Under the pieces are notes generated by a model, which had not been told where the DNA came from, searched no databases, and was given only the letters and a program-made list of their open reading frames with translations. A DNA stretch of 64,000 nucleotides, taken from NCBI RefSeq assembly GCF_019656655.1, contig NZ_BPMV01000001.1, positions 1,364,001 to 1,428,000 on the forward strand. Reading direction: 5' to 3'. Position numbers and translations under genes: made by a program. Below are positions 17,185-25,336 of the stretch, one piece after another (the stretch's first letter is position 1; each line of letters opens with the position of its first letter). The DNA comes from Tsukamurella sp. TY48 (GTDB taxonomy: Bacteria > Actinomycetota > Actinomycetes > Mycobacteriales > Mycobacteriaceae).

Positions 17185-17544
17185 TCAGCAGGAGGATTCG
17201 AAGGTCTCGACGTTGAGCCACTGCAACAGGCCGGTACCCAGAAGCAGGGCCACCACCACGACGACGCCGATCACCCGCGCCCGCTTCGATCCGTAGACGA
17301 GCAGGACGGCCGCGACACCGGACACGATCAGGCACACGCCCATCCAGACGAGGCCGAGGAGCCCGAGGGCGAAGCGACCGCCCGCATCCACTCCCATGCC
17401 GCACGTCTCATCGGCCTTGACGAACAACAGCGCCCACGAGCCGTAACCGAGTGCACCGCCGGCGAGAATGATTGCCAGCACGATCAGTGCGCGACCGAAC
17501 TCGATCACAGTTCCGCGCCACGTCGTCCCGCCACCATCCGCCAC
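17185..17544 (-). CDS. Small membrane protein, unknown
   Basis: I do not recognise the family. The 119-residue protein has three hydrophobic segments: residues about 18-43 (ALIVLAIILAGGALGYGSWALLF), 59-83 (LGLLGLVWMGVCLIVSGVAAVLL) and 91-107. A short basic loop, YGSKRARV, lies between the last two. Three Cys residues are present, including the C-terminal one. The pattern is that of a small actinobacterial integral membrane protein. ATG 17544 begins MADGGGTTW. It lies just upstream of the SRPBCC-TetR operon and just downstream of the YdcF-like gene, all on the same strand. Confidence 0.6.
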   Translation of the reverse strand: MADGGGTTWRGTVIEFGRALIVLAIILAGGALGYGSWALLFVKADETCGMGVDAGGRFALGLLGLVWMGVCLIVSGVAAVLLVYGSKRARVIGVVVVVALLLGTGLLQWLNVETFESSC

Positions 17545-17566
17545 GACACGACTTTATCGAAATGAA

Positions 17567-18118
17567 TCAGCGGTTTCGAGTGATGTCCAAGGCGGCTTTC
17601 GGGCGGGACAGGAAGTACTCGCGCGACAAGTTGCGCACCCAGGCGCGGCGGGTGCACCCGCACTCGGCCCGCACCGCATCGGCATCGAGACCGAGGTGAC
17701 GCGCGAGCGCGGCGGCCCGCCGGGCGTGGAAGAACTGCGAGACGAGCAGCACCCGATGCACCCCGAACAGATCGCGGGCACGCCGGCAGGCGAGATAGGT
17801 GTCGAGCCCCTCACCATCGGTGAGCAGCGCATCGTCGGGCACGCCACGGGCACGCAACCACCCCGTCATGACCTCGATCTCGTCGCCCGAGGTTCCGTTC
17901 GCATTCCCCGAGACCAGGATTCGCTGCACCGCACCCCTCTGGTACAGCCGCAGAGCGGCCTCCAGGCGGCCCTCGACGAACGAGCCGGGGCGGCCGCCGA
18001 GGACGGAGGCGCCGAAGGCGATGGCGACCGGCGCGGGCGGCGCATCGTCGGGCGAGAAGAGCGGGCCCGAGCCCGTCAGCCCGGCCACCGCGTCACGGAG
18101 CCGGGTGACGTATGCCAT
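17567..18118 (-). CDS. YdcF/SanA-like (DUF218) protein
   Basis: 183-residue DUF218 domain protein. The family motifs are AIAFGASVLGGRPGSFVEGRLEAAL near the start, ILVSGNANG, DGEGLDTYLACRRARDLFGV and SQFFHARRAAALAR. These match the ElyC/SanA/YdcF fold linked to cell-envelope processes such as peptidoglycan or vancomycin sensitivity in enterobacteria. No signal peptide or transmembrane segment is visible, so this copy is probably soluble, like YdcF. It is divergent from the large iron-sulfur oxidoreductase gene. Biochemical function of the family is not settled. Confidence 0.8.
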   Translation of the reverse strand: MAYVTRLRDAVAGLTGSGPLFSPDDAPPAPVAIAFGASVLGGRPGSFVEGRLEAALRLYQRGAVQRILVSGNANGTSGDEIEVMTGWLRARGVPDDALLTDGEGLDTYLACRRARDLFGVHRVLLVSQFFHARRAAALARHLGLDADAVRAECGCTRRAWVRNLSREYFLSRPKAALDITRNR

Positions 18119-18254
18119 ATCCCCACCCTACCGAGGGTCGAGTTAGGTGAACCTTCACGCAGGGGCCGGTTTATCCGCAATCTACCGTTGAGTCAGATGC
18201 TGGCTCGGTCCGGCGGTACTGACGAGTACCTGCAGGACAGAAAGGTGCACGACA

Positions 18255-21200
18255 GTGGACACCGACATTTTGGCCGCCGCAACGGCTGAATCCAACGCGC
18301 TCACCCTCACGCTGGGCACGATCGGCGCGATCGCCTTCGCGCTCGGCTGGGCGATCTTCTTCCGCGGGGCGCTCCGCATGGTGCGGATCATCGCCAAGGG
18401 GCAGCCCGCGCCCGATCGCTGGACGCCGTTCATCCCGCGCGCCGCCGAGGTCGTGGTCGAGTTCCTCGCCCACACCAAGATGATCAAGAACCGCACCGTG
18501 GGCATCGCCCACTGGATGGTGATGATCGGCTTCCTCGCCGGTGCCATCCTCTGGTTCGAGGCGCTGCCGCAGACCTTCGACCCCGCCTTCCACTGGCCCG
18601 TCATCGGCTCGTGGCCGATCTACCGGTTGATGGACGAGCTGCTCGGCATCGGCACCGTGGTCGGCATCCTGGTGCTGATCATCGTCCGGCAGGTCAAGCA
18701 CCCGCGTAACCCCGAGCTGTTCTCCCGCTTCGCCGGCAGCAAGTTCCTGCCCGCGTACACGATCGAGGCCATCGTCTTCGTCGAGGGCCTCGGCATGATC
18801 CTGGTGAAGTCGAGCAAGATCGCCACCTACGGCGACGCCGACCCGGTCACCGATTTCTTCACCCGGCACGTGGCCACGCTGCTGCCCGCGAGCCCGAACC
18901 TGATCACGGTGTTCGCCTTCGCCAAGCTGATGTCCGGCGTGATGTTCCTGCTCCTCGTGGGCAGCAACCTCACCTGGGGCGTCGCGTGGCACCGCTTCTC
19001 GGCCTTCTTCAACATCTACTTCAAGCGCGAGCTGGGCAGCCGCCGCGCGCTCGGCGCCGCGAAGCCGATGATGTCGGGCGGCAAGGTCCTGGAGATGGAG
19101 ACCGCCGATCCCGATAACGACGCCTTCGGCGCGGGCCGGATCGAGGACTTCTCCTGGAAGGGCTGGCTCGACTTCACCACCTGCACCGAGTGCGGCCGCT
19201 GCCAGAGCCAGTGCCCCGCCTGGAACACCGGCAAGCCGCTGAGCCCGAAGCTGCTGATCATGGGCCTGCGCGACCACGGCTACGCCAAGGCGCCGTACCT
19301 GCTGGCCGGTGGCAGCACCGATATGGGCGGCGACGAGGTGGGCCTGGTCGGCAAGGACGGCGAGGTCCAGACCGACAAGCTGGAGAAGATCCCCGCCGAG
19401 GCCCGCGCCGAGGCCGCCCGCCCGCTGGTCGGTCCGGCCGGCGAGGGCGACGACCTCGGCGGCGTCATCGACCCCGAGGTCCTGTGGAGCTGCACCACCT
19501 GTGGCGCCTGCGTCGAGCAGTGCCCGGTGGACATCGAGCACGTGGACCACATCGTGGACATGCGCCGCTACCAGGTGCTCATCGAGTCGGAGTTCCCGCA
19601 CGAGCTGGCGGGCCTGTTCAAGAACCTCGAGAACAAGGGCAACCCCTGGGGCCAGAACTCCAGCCAGCGCACCGCGTGGATCGACGAGATGGACATCGAG
19701 ATCCCCGTCTTCGGTGAGCACACCGATTCCTTCGACGGCTACGAGTACCTGTTCTGGGTCGGCTGCGCCGGCGCCTACGAGGACCGCGCCAAGAAGACCA
19801 CCAAGGCCGTCGCCGAGCTGCTCGACGTGGCCGCCGTGAACTTCCTCGTGCTCGGCCAGGGCGAGACCTGCACCGGCGACTCCGCGCGCCGCGCGGGCAA
19901 CGAGTTCCTGTTCCAGATGCTGGCGCAGCAGAACATCGAGCAACTCAACGAGGTGTTCGACGGTGTGCCGGCCGCGCAGCGCAAGATCGTGGTCACCTGC
20001 GCCCACTGCTTCAACGCCCTGGGCAACGAGTACCCGCAGGTGGGTGGCGACTACGAGGTGGTCCACCACACCCAGCTGCTGAACAAGCTGGTGCGCGAGA
20101 AGCGCCTGGTGCCCGTGGCGCCCCCGAGCGAGGACGTGACCTACCACGACCCCTGCTACCTGGGCCGTCACAACCAGGTCTACGAGGCCCCGCGTGAGCT
20201 GATCGGCGCATCCGGCGCCACCCTCAAGGAGATGCCGCGGCACCTCGAGCGGTCCATGTGCTGTGGCGCCGGTGGCGCGCGCATGTGGATGGAGGAGCAG
20301 CTCGGCAAGCGGATCAACATCGACCGCGTCGACGAGGCCCTCAACACGCTGTCCTCGACGCCCGAGGCCACGCCCAAGAAGATCGCCACCGGCTGCCCGT
20401 TCTGCCGCGTGATGCTGTCCGACGGCGTGACCGCACAGACCGCCGATTCGGACGCTCCGGCGCCCGAGGTGGTGGACGTGGCGCAGATGCTGCTCGAATC
20501 GGTCAAGCGCGGCCTGCCCGAGGGCATCGTCCTCGGCAACCCGAACCGGAAGACCGACGGTGCGCCCGCCGAGGTCGCCACCGAAGCTCCGGCCGAGGTC
20601 GAGGCCGCTCCGGCCGCCGCGACGGCCACCGCCACGGCTCCGGCCGAGAAGAAGGACGCGAAGCCCACCGTGGGCCTCGGACTGGCCGGTGGCGGTAAGC
20701 GCCCCGGTGCTCCGAAGCCCGGTGGCGCACCCAAGCCGGGCGGCGCCAAGCCCGCAGCCGAGGCTCCGGCAGCGCCCGCGGCTGAGTCCGCGCCTGCGGC
20801 TCCGGCCAAGCCCGCCGTGGGACTGGGTCTCGCCGGTGGCGCGAAGCGTCCCGGCGCACCCAAGCCCGGTGGCGCCAAGCCCACCGCCCCGGCCTCCGAG
20901 GCCCCCGCGGCCGAGGCTCCGGCAGCGCCCGCGGCTGAGTCCGCGCCTGCGGCTCCGGCCAAGCCGGCCGTGGGCCTGGGACTCGCCGGTGGTGCCAAGC
21001 GTCCGGGTGCGAAGAAGCCCGGTGTCCCCAAGCCTCCGACGGCCGCACCCGCGGCTCCGGCGGAGGCGACCGCACCGGCGGAGGCACCCGCTGCCGAGAC
21101 CGCAGCGCCCGCCGCACCCGCTGAGGACCGGACGCTGAACACGGCGGGCGAGTCCAAGGCCGCCGGCTTCGGCATCGCCGCGGGCGCCAAGCGTCCCGGA

Positions 21201-21722
21201 CCGAAGAAGCCCGGCGCGCCCAAGCCCGCAGCCGCCCCGGCCGCCCCGGCCGCCGAGGCTCCCGCGGCGGAGGCTCCGGCCCCGGCCGAGGCACCCGCCG
21301 AGGCTCCCGCTGCTGCGGCCGCTCCGGCGACCGACGCGGCACCCGCTGAGGACCGGACGGTGACCACCGCCGGCGAGTCCAAGGCCGCCGGCTTCGGCAT
21401 CGCCGCGGGCGCCAAGCGTCCCGGGCTGAAGAAGCTGGGCAGCGAGATCAAGGAGAAGGCCGCGGAGGCGCGGGCCGAGGTGCGCGAGCACATCGAGCAC
21501 AAGCCCGCCCCGGCCGACGCTCTGGCAGCGTCGGACGCTCCGGCAGCGGCCGAGGCGCCCGAGGCTCCTGCGGCACCGGAATCCGAGGCGGCCCCCGAGG
21601 CTCCCGTCGCGGCGCCGAAGGCACCGTCGAGCGACGACCGGAGCCTGGCCACCGAGGGTGAATCGAAGGCGAAGGGCTTCGGCATCGCTGCGGGCGCCAA
21701 GCGCCCCGGCGGGCGGAAGTGA
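18255..21722 (+). CDS. etfD: EtfD-like membrane iron-sulfur oxidoreductase with long repetitive tail
   Basis: 1155-residue orthologue of M. tuberculosis Rv0338c (EtfD), the membrane dehydrogenase that accepts electrons from the electron transfer flavoprotein during fatty acid beta-oxidation. The N-terminal part has several membrane helices (for example LGTIGAIAFALGWAIFF and LMDELLGIGTVVGILVLII). Two Cys clusters for 4Fe-4S centres follow: CTECGRCQSQCP (near residue 310) and CTTCGACVEQCP (near 413). CCG domains come next, with HDPCYLGR, MCCGAGGARMW and GCPFC. From about residue 800 the protein becomes Ala/Pro-rich, with six copies of a G-[LF]-G-[LI]-A-[GA]-G-x-K-R-P-G motif. The known mycobacterial protein is about 880 residues, so the extra length is this tail. 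GTG 18255 is the start. Confidence 0.85.
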   Translation: MDTDILAAATAESNALTLTLGTIGAIAFALGWAIFFRGALRMVRIIAKGQPAPDRWTPFIPRAAEVVVEFLAHTKMIKNRTVGIAHWMVMIGFLAGAILWFEALPQTFDPAFHWPVIGSWPIYRLMDELLGIGTVVGILVLIIVRQVKHPRNPELFSRFAGSKFLPAYTIEAIVFVEGLGMILVKSSKIATYGDADPVTDFFTRHVATLLPASPNLITVFAFAKLMSGVMFLLLVGSNLTWGVAWHRFSAFFNIYFKRELGSRRALGAAKPMMSGGKVLEMETADPDNDAFGAGRIEDFSWKGWLDFTTCTECGRCQSQCPAWNTGKPLSPKLLIMGLRDHGYAKAPYLLAGGSTDMGGDEVGLVGKDGEVQTDKLEKIPAEARAEAARPLVGPAGEGDDLGGVIDPEVLWSCTTCGACVEQCPVDIEHVDHIVDMRRYQVLIESEFPHELAGLFKNLENKGNPWGQNSSQRTAWIDEMDIEIPVFGEHTDSFDGYEYLFWVGCAGAYEDRAKKTTKAVAELLDVAAVNFLVLGQGETCTGDSARRAGNEFLFQMLAQQNIEQLNEVFDGVPAAQRKIVVTCAHCFNALGNEYPQVGGDYEVVHHTQLLNKLVREKRLVPVAPPSEDVTYHDPCYLGRHNQVYEAPRELIGASGATLKEMPRHLERSMCCGAGGARMWMEEQLGKRINIDRVDEALNTLSSTPEATPKKIATGCPFCRVMLSDGVTAQTADSDAPAPEVVDVAQMLLESVKRGLPEGIVLGNPNRKTDGAPAEVATEAPAEVEAAPAAATATATAPAEKKDAKPTVGLGLAGGGKRPGAPKPGGAPKPGGAKPAAEAPAAPAAESAPAAPAKPAVGLGLAGGAKRPGAPKPGGAKPTAPASEAPAAEAPAAPAAESAPAAPAKPAVGLGLAGGAKRPGAKKPGVPKPPTAAPAAPAEATAPAEAPAAETAAPAAPAEDRTLNTAGESKAAGFGIAAGAKRPGPKKPGAPKPAAAPAAPAAEAPAAEAPAPAEAPAEAPAAAAAPATDAAPAEDRTVTTAGESKAAGFGIAAGAKRPGLKKLGSEIKEKAAEARAEVREHIEHKPAPADALAASDAPAAAEAPEAPAAPESEAAPEAPVAAPKAPSSDDRSLATEGESKAKGFGIAAGAKRPGGRK
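20665..21719 (+). repeat. Coding repeat array: six GLGLAGGAKRPG-type units in EtfD tail
   Basis: The tail consists of units of about 45-95 codons, each carrying the motif GLGLAGGAKRPG (first three) or GFGIAAGAKRPG (last three) followed by Lys/Pro-rich and Ala/Pro/Glu-rich spacers. Units two and three share long identical DNA blocks, such as the segment encoding AAESAPAAPAKPAVGLGLAG. Units four and five share one encoding TAGESKAAGFGIAAGAKRPG. This is the signature of recent duplication. The array is disordered and probably variable in copy number between strains. Confidence 0.85.
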
Positions 21723-21767
21723 TCGAACGTCCCCGATTCGCTATCGGTCGTACGGCAGGATGTACGC

Positions 21768-22349
21768 GTGCCTGAGTACGTGAGCTACGAGGAGTTCGGC
21801 CGGCGATTCTTCGAGATCGCCGTGAACGAGGAGCGTGTGGGCTCCGCGTTCGCCGACATCGCCGGTGGCGACTTCACCGTGGGCCCGATCCCGTCGGGCC
21901 CCGGTGGGGTCGCGAAGGTGTGGGCGAAGGTCGAGATCGACGAGCCCCAGCTCACGCGCCACGTCGGCGAGCTCATCACCTTCACGGTGAAGATCCCGCT
22001 GCGGATCGGCCTGCTGATCGACCTCAAGGTCGACCGCATCCGCTACGACGTGGCCGGCCTCATCACGCTGCCGCTCACCGTCCGCGCCGCGGCGCCGCTG
22101 GAGCTGCGCATCGAGGTGGACCCGCCCAAGCCCAAGGACGTGTGGGTCGATGTGGAATCGCACTCCATCCGAGGCTCGATCGTGCGCGTGGTGGCCAGCG
22201 TGGACTCCGAGATCCGACGATTCATCGCGCAGTACGTGGCCGAGGAGATCGACAAGCCCGAGGTGAAGAAGGCGCGCATCATCGACGTCTCCGAGGAGCT
22301 GGGCCGCGCCTTCCACAATCTGGGCGACGACGACGCCGACTCGGCCTAG
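21768..22349 (+). CDS. Conserved hypothetical protein
   Basis: 193-residue protein whose family I can only describe as conserved in actinobacteria. It begins MPEYVSYEEFGRRFFEIAV and has a beta-rich middle (VWAKVEIDEPQ, ITFTVKIPLRIGLLIDLKVDRIRYDV) resembling a lipid-binding or immunoglobulin-like sheet. An amphipathic C-terminal helix (RRFIAQYVAEEIDKPEVKKA) follows. There is no signal peptide. It starts 45 bases after etfD on the same strand and could be co-transcribed. Its stop lies three bases from the stop of the convergent TetR gene. Confidence 0.7.
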   Translation: MPEYVSYEEFGRRFFEIAVNEERVGSAFADIAGGDFTVGPIPSGPGGVAKVWAKVEIDEPQLTRHVGELITFTVKIPLRIGLLIDLKVDRIRYDVAGLITLPLTVRAAAPLELRIEVDPPKPKDVWVDVESHSIRGSIVRVVASVDSEIRRFIAQYVAEEIDKPEVKKARIIDVSEELGRAFHNLGDDDADSA

Positions 22350-22352
22350 CGA

Positions 22353-22943
22353 TCAGTTCGACGGTGCGCCGTCGGCGTCGACGAGGCGCTGGATGGCCGG
22401 CCCGTAGGTGGCGATGATCTCCTCGGTCGACGGCGCCGTGAAGATCGGCGACCGCACCAGATAGCGCATGAACGCCAGCCCGAACATGGTGCTGGCCACC
22501 ACCCGCCCCGTCTCGATGCTCACCCCCGCGTGCTGGGTGAGAATCGGGAGCATCACCGAGGCGATGAATTCACCGAAGGTGTTGGCGGCCTTGTCATCCA
22601 CGTCGACCGCCGCGCGCAGGACGGCGAGGAAGCTCGCACCGGTCTCCGGGCCCTCCCACACGCCCAGCGCCGCACGTAGGAGGCGCTCGCCCATGCCGTC
22701 CCGCGGACCGTCGAGCGCGGCGGTGAAGATCTGTTCCGGATCGACGGGCATGCTCATCACGGCCCGGAACAGGCCCTTCTTGTTGCCGTAGTAGTAGGAG
22801 ACGAGGGCAACGTCGACCCCGGCGCGGGTGGCGATGGCGCGGATGGTGGCGCGGTCGTAGCCGACCTCGGCGAACAGCTCGCGCGCCGCCTCCAGGATGT
22901 CCGCCTTCGCGGTGCTCACACCTGCGCGCCTGCCCGTCGTCAT
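22353..22943 (-). CDS. TetR-family transcriptional regulator
   Basis: 196-residue TetR repressor. The helix-turn-helix domain spans residues about 12-58 (ILEAARELFAEVGYDRATIR, then VALVSYYYGNKKGLFRAV). The C-terminal domain resembles the TetR_C_17 type, with VVASTMFGLAFMRYLVRSP. ATG 22943 begins MTTGRRAGVSTAK. Upstream in-frame codons run across the promoter of the divergent gene and are not used. Two palindromes in the shared intergenic region are the likely sites at which it represses itself and the DUF3533 gene. Confidence 0.9.
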   Translation of the reverse strand: MTTGRRAGVSTAKADILEAARELFAEVGYDRATIRAIATRAGVDVALVSYYYGNKKGLFRAVMSMPVDPEQIFTAALDGPRDGMGERLLRAALGVWEGPETGASFLAVLRAAVDVDDKAANTFGEFIASVMLPILTQHAGVSIETGRVVASTMFGLAFMRYLVRSPIFTAPSTEEIIATYGPAIQRLVDADGAPSN

Positions 22944-22974
22944 GACCGCGAGCCTACCGTCGCACCGCACTATT

Positions 22975-23034
22975 TCAACACCTGTTGACTTATCTGGCGA
23001 GTCGGTCGTACCCTCGGGTTCAACAGACGTTGAA
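22975..23034. promoter_or_regulatory. Paired TetR operators and promoter for the DUF3533 gene
   Basis: Two inverted repeats, TCAAC-ACCT-GTTGA at 22975-22988 and TTCAAC-AGAC-GTTGAA at 23019-23034, also form one larger inverted repeat together. Between them lies a plus-strand promoter: TTGACT (22985-22990), 18 bases, TACCCT (23009-23014). Occupancy of both sites would cover the -35 and the start region. Position between divergent regulator and target supports the assignment. Confidence 0.75.
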
Positions 23035-23052
23035 ATACTTGGGAGCCCCATC

Positions 23053-24066
23053 ATGAGCAAGAACCACGCGAAGCTCGCCGCGGTCTTCGCCGGACTGGCG
23101 ATCGCGATCCCCCTGATCGTGCTGCTGTTCACCGCACCCGCTGCGAAGGGCAAGCCGCACGACCTGCCGATCGGCGTCGTCGGACCGTCCGCCGCCGTCA
23201 CCCAGGTGTCCGAACGCCTCGACGCCCAGCAGCCGGGCGGCTTCGAGGTGAAGACCTACGCCACCGCCGACGACCTGATCACGGCCACGCAGAACCGCGA
23301 GGTGTACGGCGGCGTCGTCCTCGGCGCCCAGCCCCGGGCGATCACCGCCACCGGCGCCTCCCCCGTGGTCGCGCCCATCATCACCCAGCTCGCGAACGCC
23401 GCCGCGCAGGGCCGCACCGTCGCGGTGACCGATGTGGCGCCCCCGTCGGCCGACGATCCGCGCGGAGCCGGCTTCGGCTCGATGGTGATGCCGGTGTTCC
23501 TCAGCGGCATGGTGCTGGCCCTGGCCACCGTGATGATCGGCGGCCACCCCACGGTGGTGGCCGCGGCCCTGCCGATCGGTGCCGCGGTGGTGGGCGCCGC
23601 GGCCGTGGGCGCCGCGATGTGGATCGGCGTGCTGCCCGGCGGTTTCGGGGCGCAGTGGCTGGCCATGAGCGCCGGGATGCTGGCGATCGGGGCCACGGTG
23701 GCGGGCCTGGTGCAATTGGCTGGCCCGCGCGGAATCGCCCCCGCGGCTTTGCTTTTCATGCTGATCGGCATGCCGCTCGCCGGGATCGCGGCACCCCCGG
23801 AGTTCCTGCCCCACGTGTGGGGCGTGCTCGGCCAGAGCCTGCCGATCGGCGCCACCGGCACCGCCCTGCGCGGCGCGGCCTTCTTCGCACCGGACGCCGT
23901 GATCGGCGCCGGAGCGGGAGCCGCGTTCGCAGTGCTCGGCGCCTGGATCGTGGTGGGCTACTGTCTGCTGGTGATCGGTGCGGCCAAGCACCGCGCCGCG
24001 ACCGCGGCGGCACCGTCGAGCAGCCAACCCGACGAAAAGGATTTGCCGCAGCCTGCGACGATATAG
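23053..24066 (+). CDS. YhgE/Pip-like (DUF3533) membrane protein
   Basis: 337-residue membrane protein with one N-terminal transmembrane helix (LAAVFAGLAIAIPLIVLLF), an extracytoplasmic domain of about 120 residues (with GVVGPSAAVTQVSERL and YGGVVLGAQP), then a cluster of five or six hydrophobic helices. This layout matches DUF3533/YhgE-Pip proteins and ABC-2-like permeases lacking their own ATPase, which are often under TetR control and linked to export of amphiphiles. ATG 23053 follows the paired operators. It precedes the aminotransferase gene by three bases. The transported compound is unknown. Confidence 0.75.
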   Translation: MSKNHAKLAAVFAGLAIAIPLIVLLFTAPAAKGKPHDLPIGVVGPSAAVTQVSERLDAQQPGGFEVKTYATADDLITATQNREVYGGVVLGAQPRAITATGASPVVAPIITQLANAAAQGRTVAVTDVAPPSADDPRGAGFGSMVMPVFLSGMVLALATVMIGGHPTVVAAALPIGAAVVGAAAVGAAMWIGVLPGGFGAQWLAMSAGMLAIGATVAGLVQLAGPRGIAPAALLFMLIGMPLAGIAAPPEFLPHVWGVLGQSLPIGATGTALRGAAFFAPDAVIGAGAGAAFAVLGAWIVVGYCLLVIGAAKHRAATAAAPSSSQPDEKDLPQPATI

Positions 24067-24069
24067 CCC

Positions 24070-25326
24070 ATGAGCCGACCGCATGTGCCCCACATCCGCA
24101 CCGAACTCAAGCCGCTCGAGCAGTCCGCGAAGCTGCAGAACGTGCTGTACGAGATCCGGGGCCCCGTGGTGGCACAGGCGGCACGGCTGGAGGCGCAGGG
24201 GCACCGCATCCTCAAGCTGAACATCGGCAACCCCGCCACCTTCGGTTTCGAGGCTCCGGACTCCATCGTCCGAGACATGATCCACGCCCTGCCCACCTCC
24301 CAGGGCTACAGCGAGTCGCAGGGCATCGCCTCGGCCCGGCGGGCCGTGGTGACCCGGTACGAGGAGGTGCCCGACTTCCCGTACTTCGACATCGGCGACG
24401 TGTACCTCGGTAACGGCGTCTCCGAGCTGATCACCATGACGATGCAGGCCCTGCTCGACAACGGCGACGAGGTGCTCATCCCCGCGCCGGACTATCCGCT
24501 GTGGACCGCGATGACGAGCCTCTCGGGCGGCAAGCCCGTGCACTACCTGTGCGACGAGGACAACGGCTGGAACCCGTCGGTCGAGGACATCGAGGCGAAG
24601 ATCACGCCGCGCACCAAGGCGATCGTGGTGATCAACCCGAACAACCCCACCGGCGCGGTGTACTCGCGGGAGACGCTGCAGCAGATCGTCGAGGTGGCGC
24701 GCAAGCACTCGCTGCTGGTGCTCGCCGACGAGATCTACGACCGGATCCTCTACGACGACGCCGAGCACATCTCGATCGCCGAGCTCGCGCCCGATCTGCT
24801 GGTGATGACCTTCAACGGCCTGTCCAAGGCGTACCGGGTGTGCGGCTACCGCGCCGGCTGGGCCGTGCTCACCGGTCCCAAGGAGCACGCCGCCGGATTC
24901 ATCGAGGGCCTCACACTGCTGTCCTCGACGCGCCTGTGCCCCAACGTGCCCGCGCAGCACGCCATCCAGGTGGCGCTCGGAGGCTACCAGTCGATCAACG
25001 ATCTGATCCTGCCCGGCGGCCGGCTGCTGGAGCAGCGCGATGTGGCCCACGAGAAGCTCAACGCCATCGATGGTGTGAGTTGCGTCAAGCCGATGGGCGC
25101 GCTGTACGCGTTCCCCCGGCTCGATCCGAACGTCCACGAGATCCGCGACGACGAGCAGTTGGCCCTCGATCTGCTCACGCAGGAGAAGATCCTGCTGGTC
25201 CAGGGCACGGGCTTCAACTGGCCCACACCGGACCACCTGCGGGTGGTCACCCTCCCGTGGGCCCGCGACCTGTCCGAGGCGCTCGACCGATTCGGCAACT
25301 TCCTGAGCTCGTATAAGCAGAAGTAG
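24070..25326 (+). CDS. aspC: Pyridoxal phosphate aminotransferase (AspC/AlaA-like)
   Basis: Class I/II aminotransferase, 418 residues, probably alanine or aspartate transaminase. The PLP features are clear: NPNNPTGAVYS, DEIYDRILYD (the Asp pairing with the PLP nitrogen), SKAYRVCGYRAGW with the Schiff-base Lys, and a C-terminal LRVVTLPW with the substrate-carboxylate Arg. In M. tuberculosis the orthologue (Rv0337c, aspC) lies next to the EtfD gene Rv0338c. Here the two are in the same region and orientation, separated by three genes, which supports the orthology. Substrate preference is inferred. Confidence 0.88.
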   Translation: MSRPHVPHIRTELKPLEQSAKLQNVLYEIRGPVVAQAARLEAQGHRILKLNIGNPATFGFEAPDSIVRDMIHALPTSQGYSESQGIASARRAVVTRYEEVPDFPYFDIGDVYLGNGVSELITMTMQALLDNGDEVLIPAPDYPLWTAMTSLSGGKPVHYLCDEDNGWNPSVEDIEAKITPRTKAIVVINPNNPTGAVYSRETLQQIVEVARKHSLLVLADEIYDRILYDDAEHISIAELAPDLLVMTFNGLSKAYRVCGYRAGWAVLTGPKEHAAGFIEGLTLLSSTRLCPNVPAQHAIQVALGGYQSINDLILPGGRLLEQRDVAHEKLNAIDGVSCVKPMGALYAFPRLDPNVHEIRDDEQLALDLLTQEKILLVQGTGFNWPTPDHLRVVTLPWARDLSEALDRFGNFLSSYKQK

Positions 25327-25336
25327 GGTTGCGGGC

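Noticed and set aside
18140-18160. TTAGGTGAACCTTC near the etfD promoter as an iron box or a cluster operator
   Set aside because: It lacks the central part of an IdeR site and does not have the GTTCAC-N4-GTGAAC layout.
18171-21500. 1100-codon open frame opposite etfD
   Set aside because: Antisense shadow of the EtfD gene and its Ala/Pro repeats, with Gly/Leu/Arg-rich composition and no motif.
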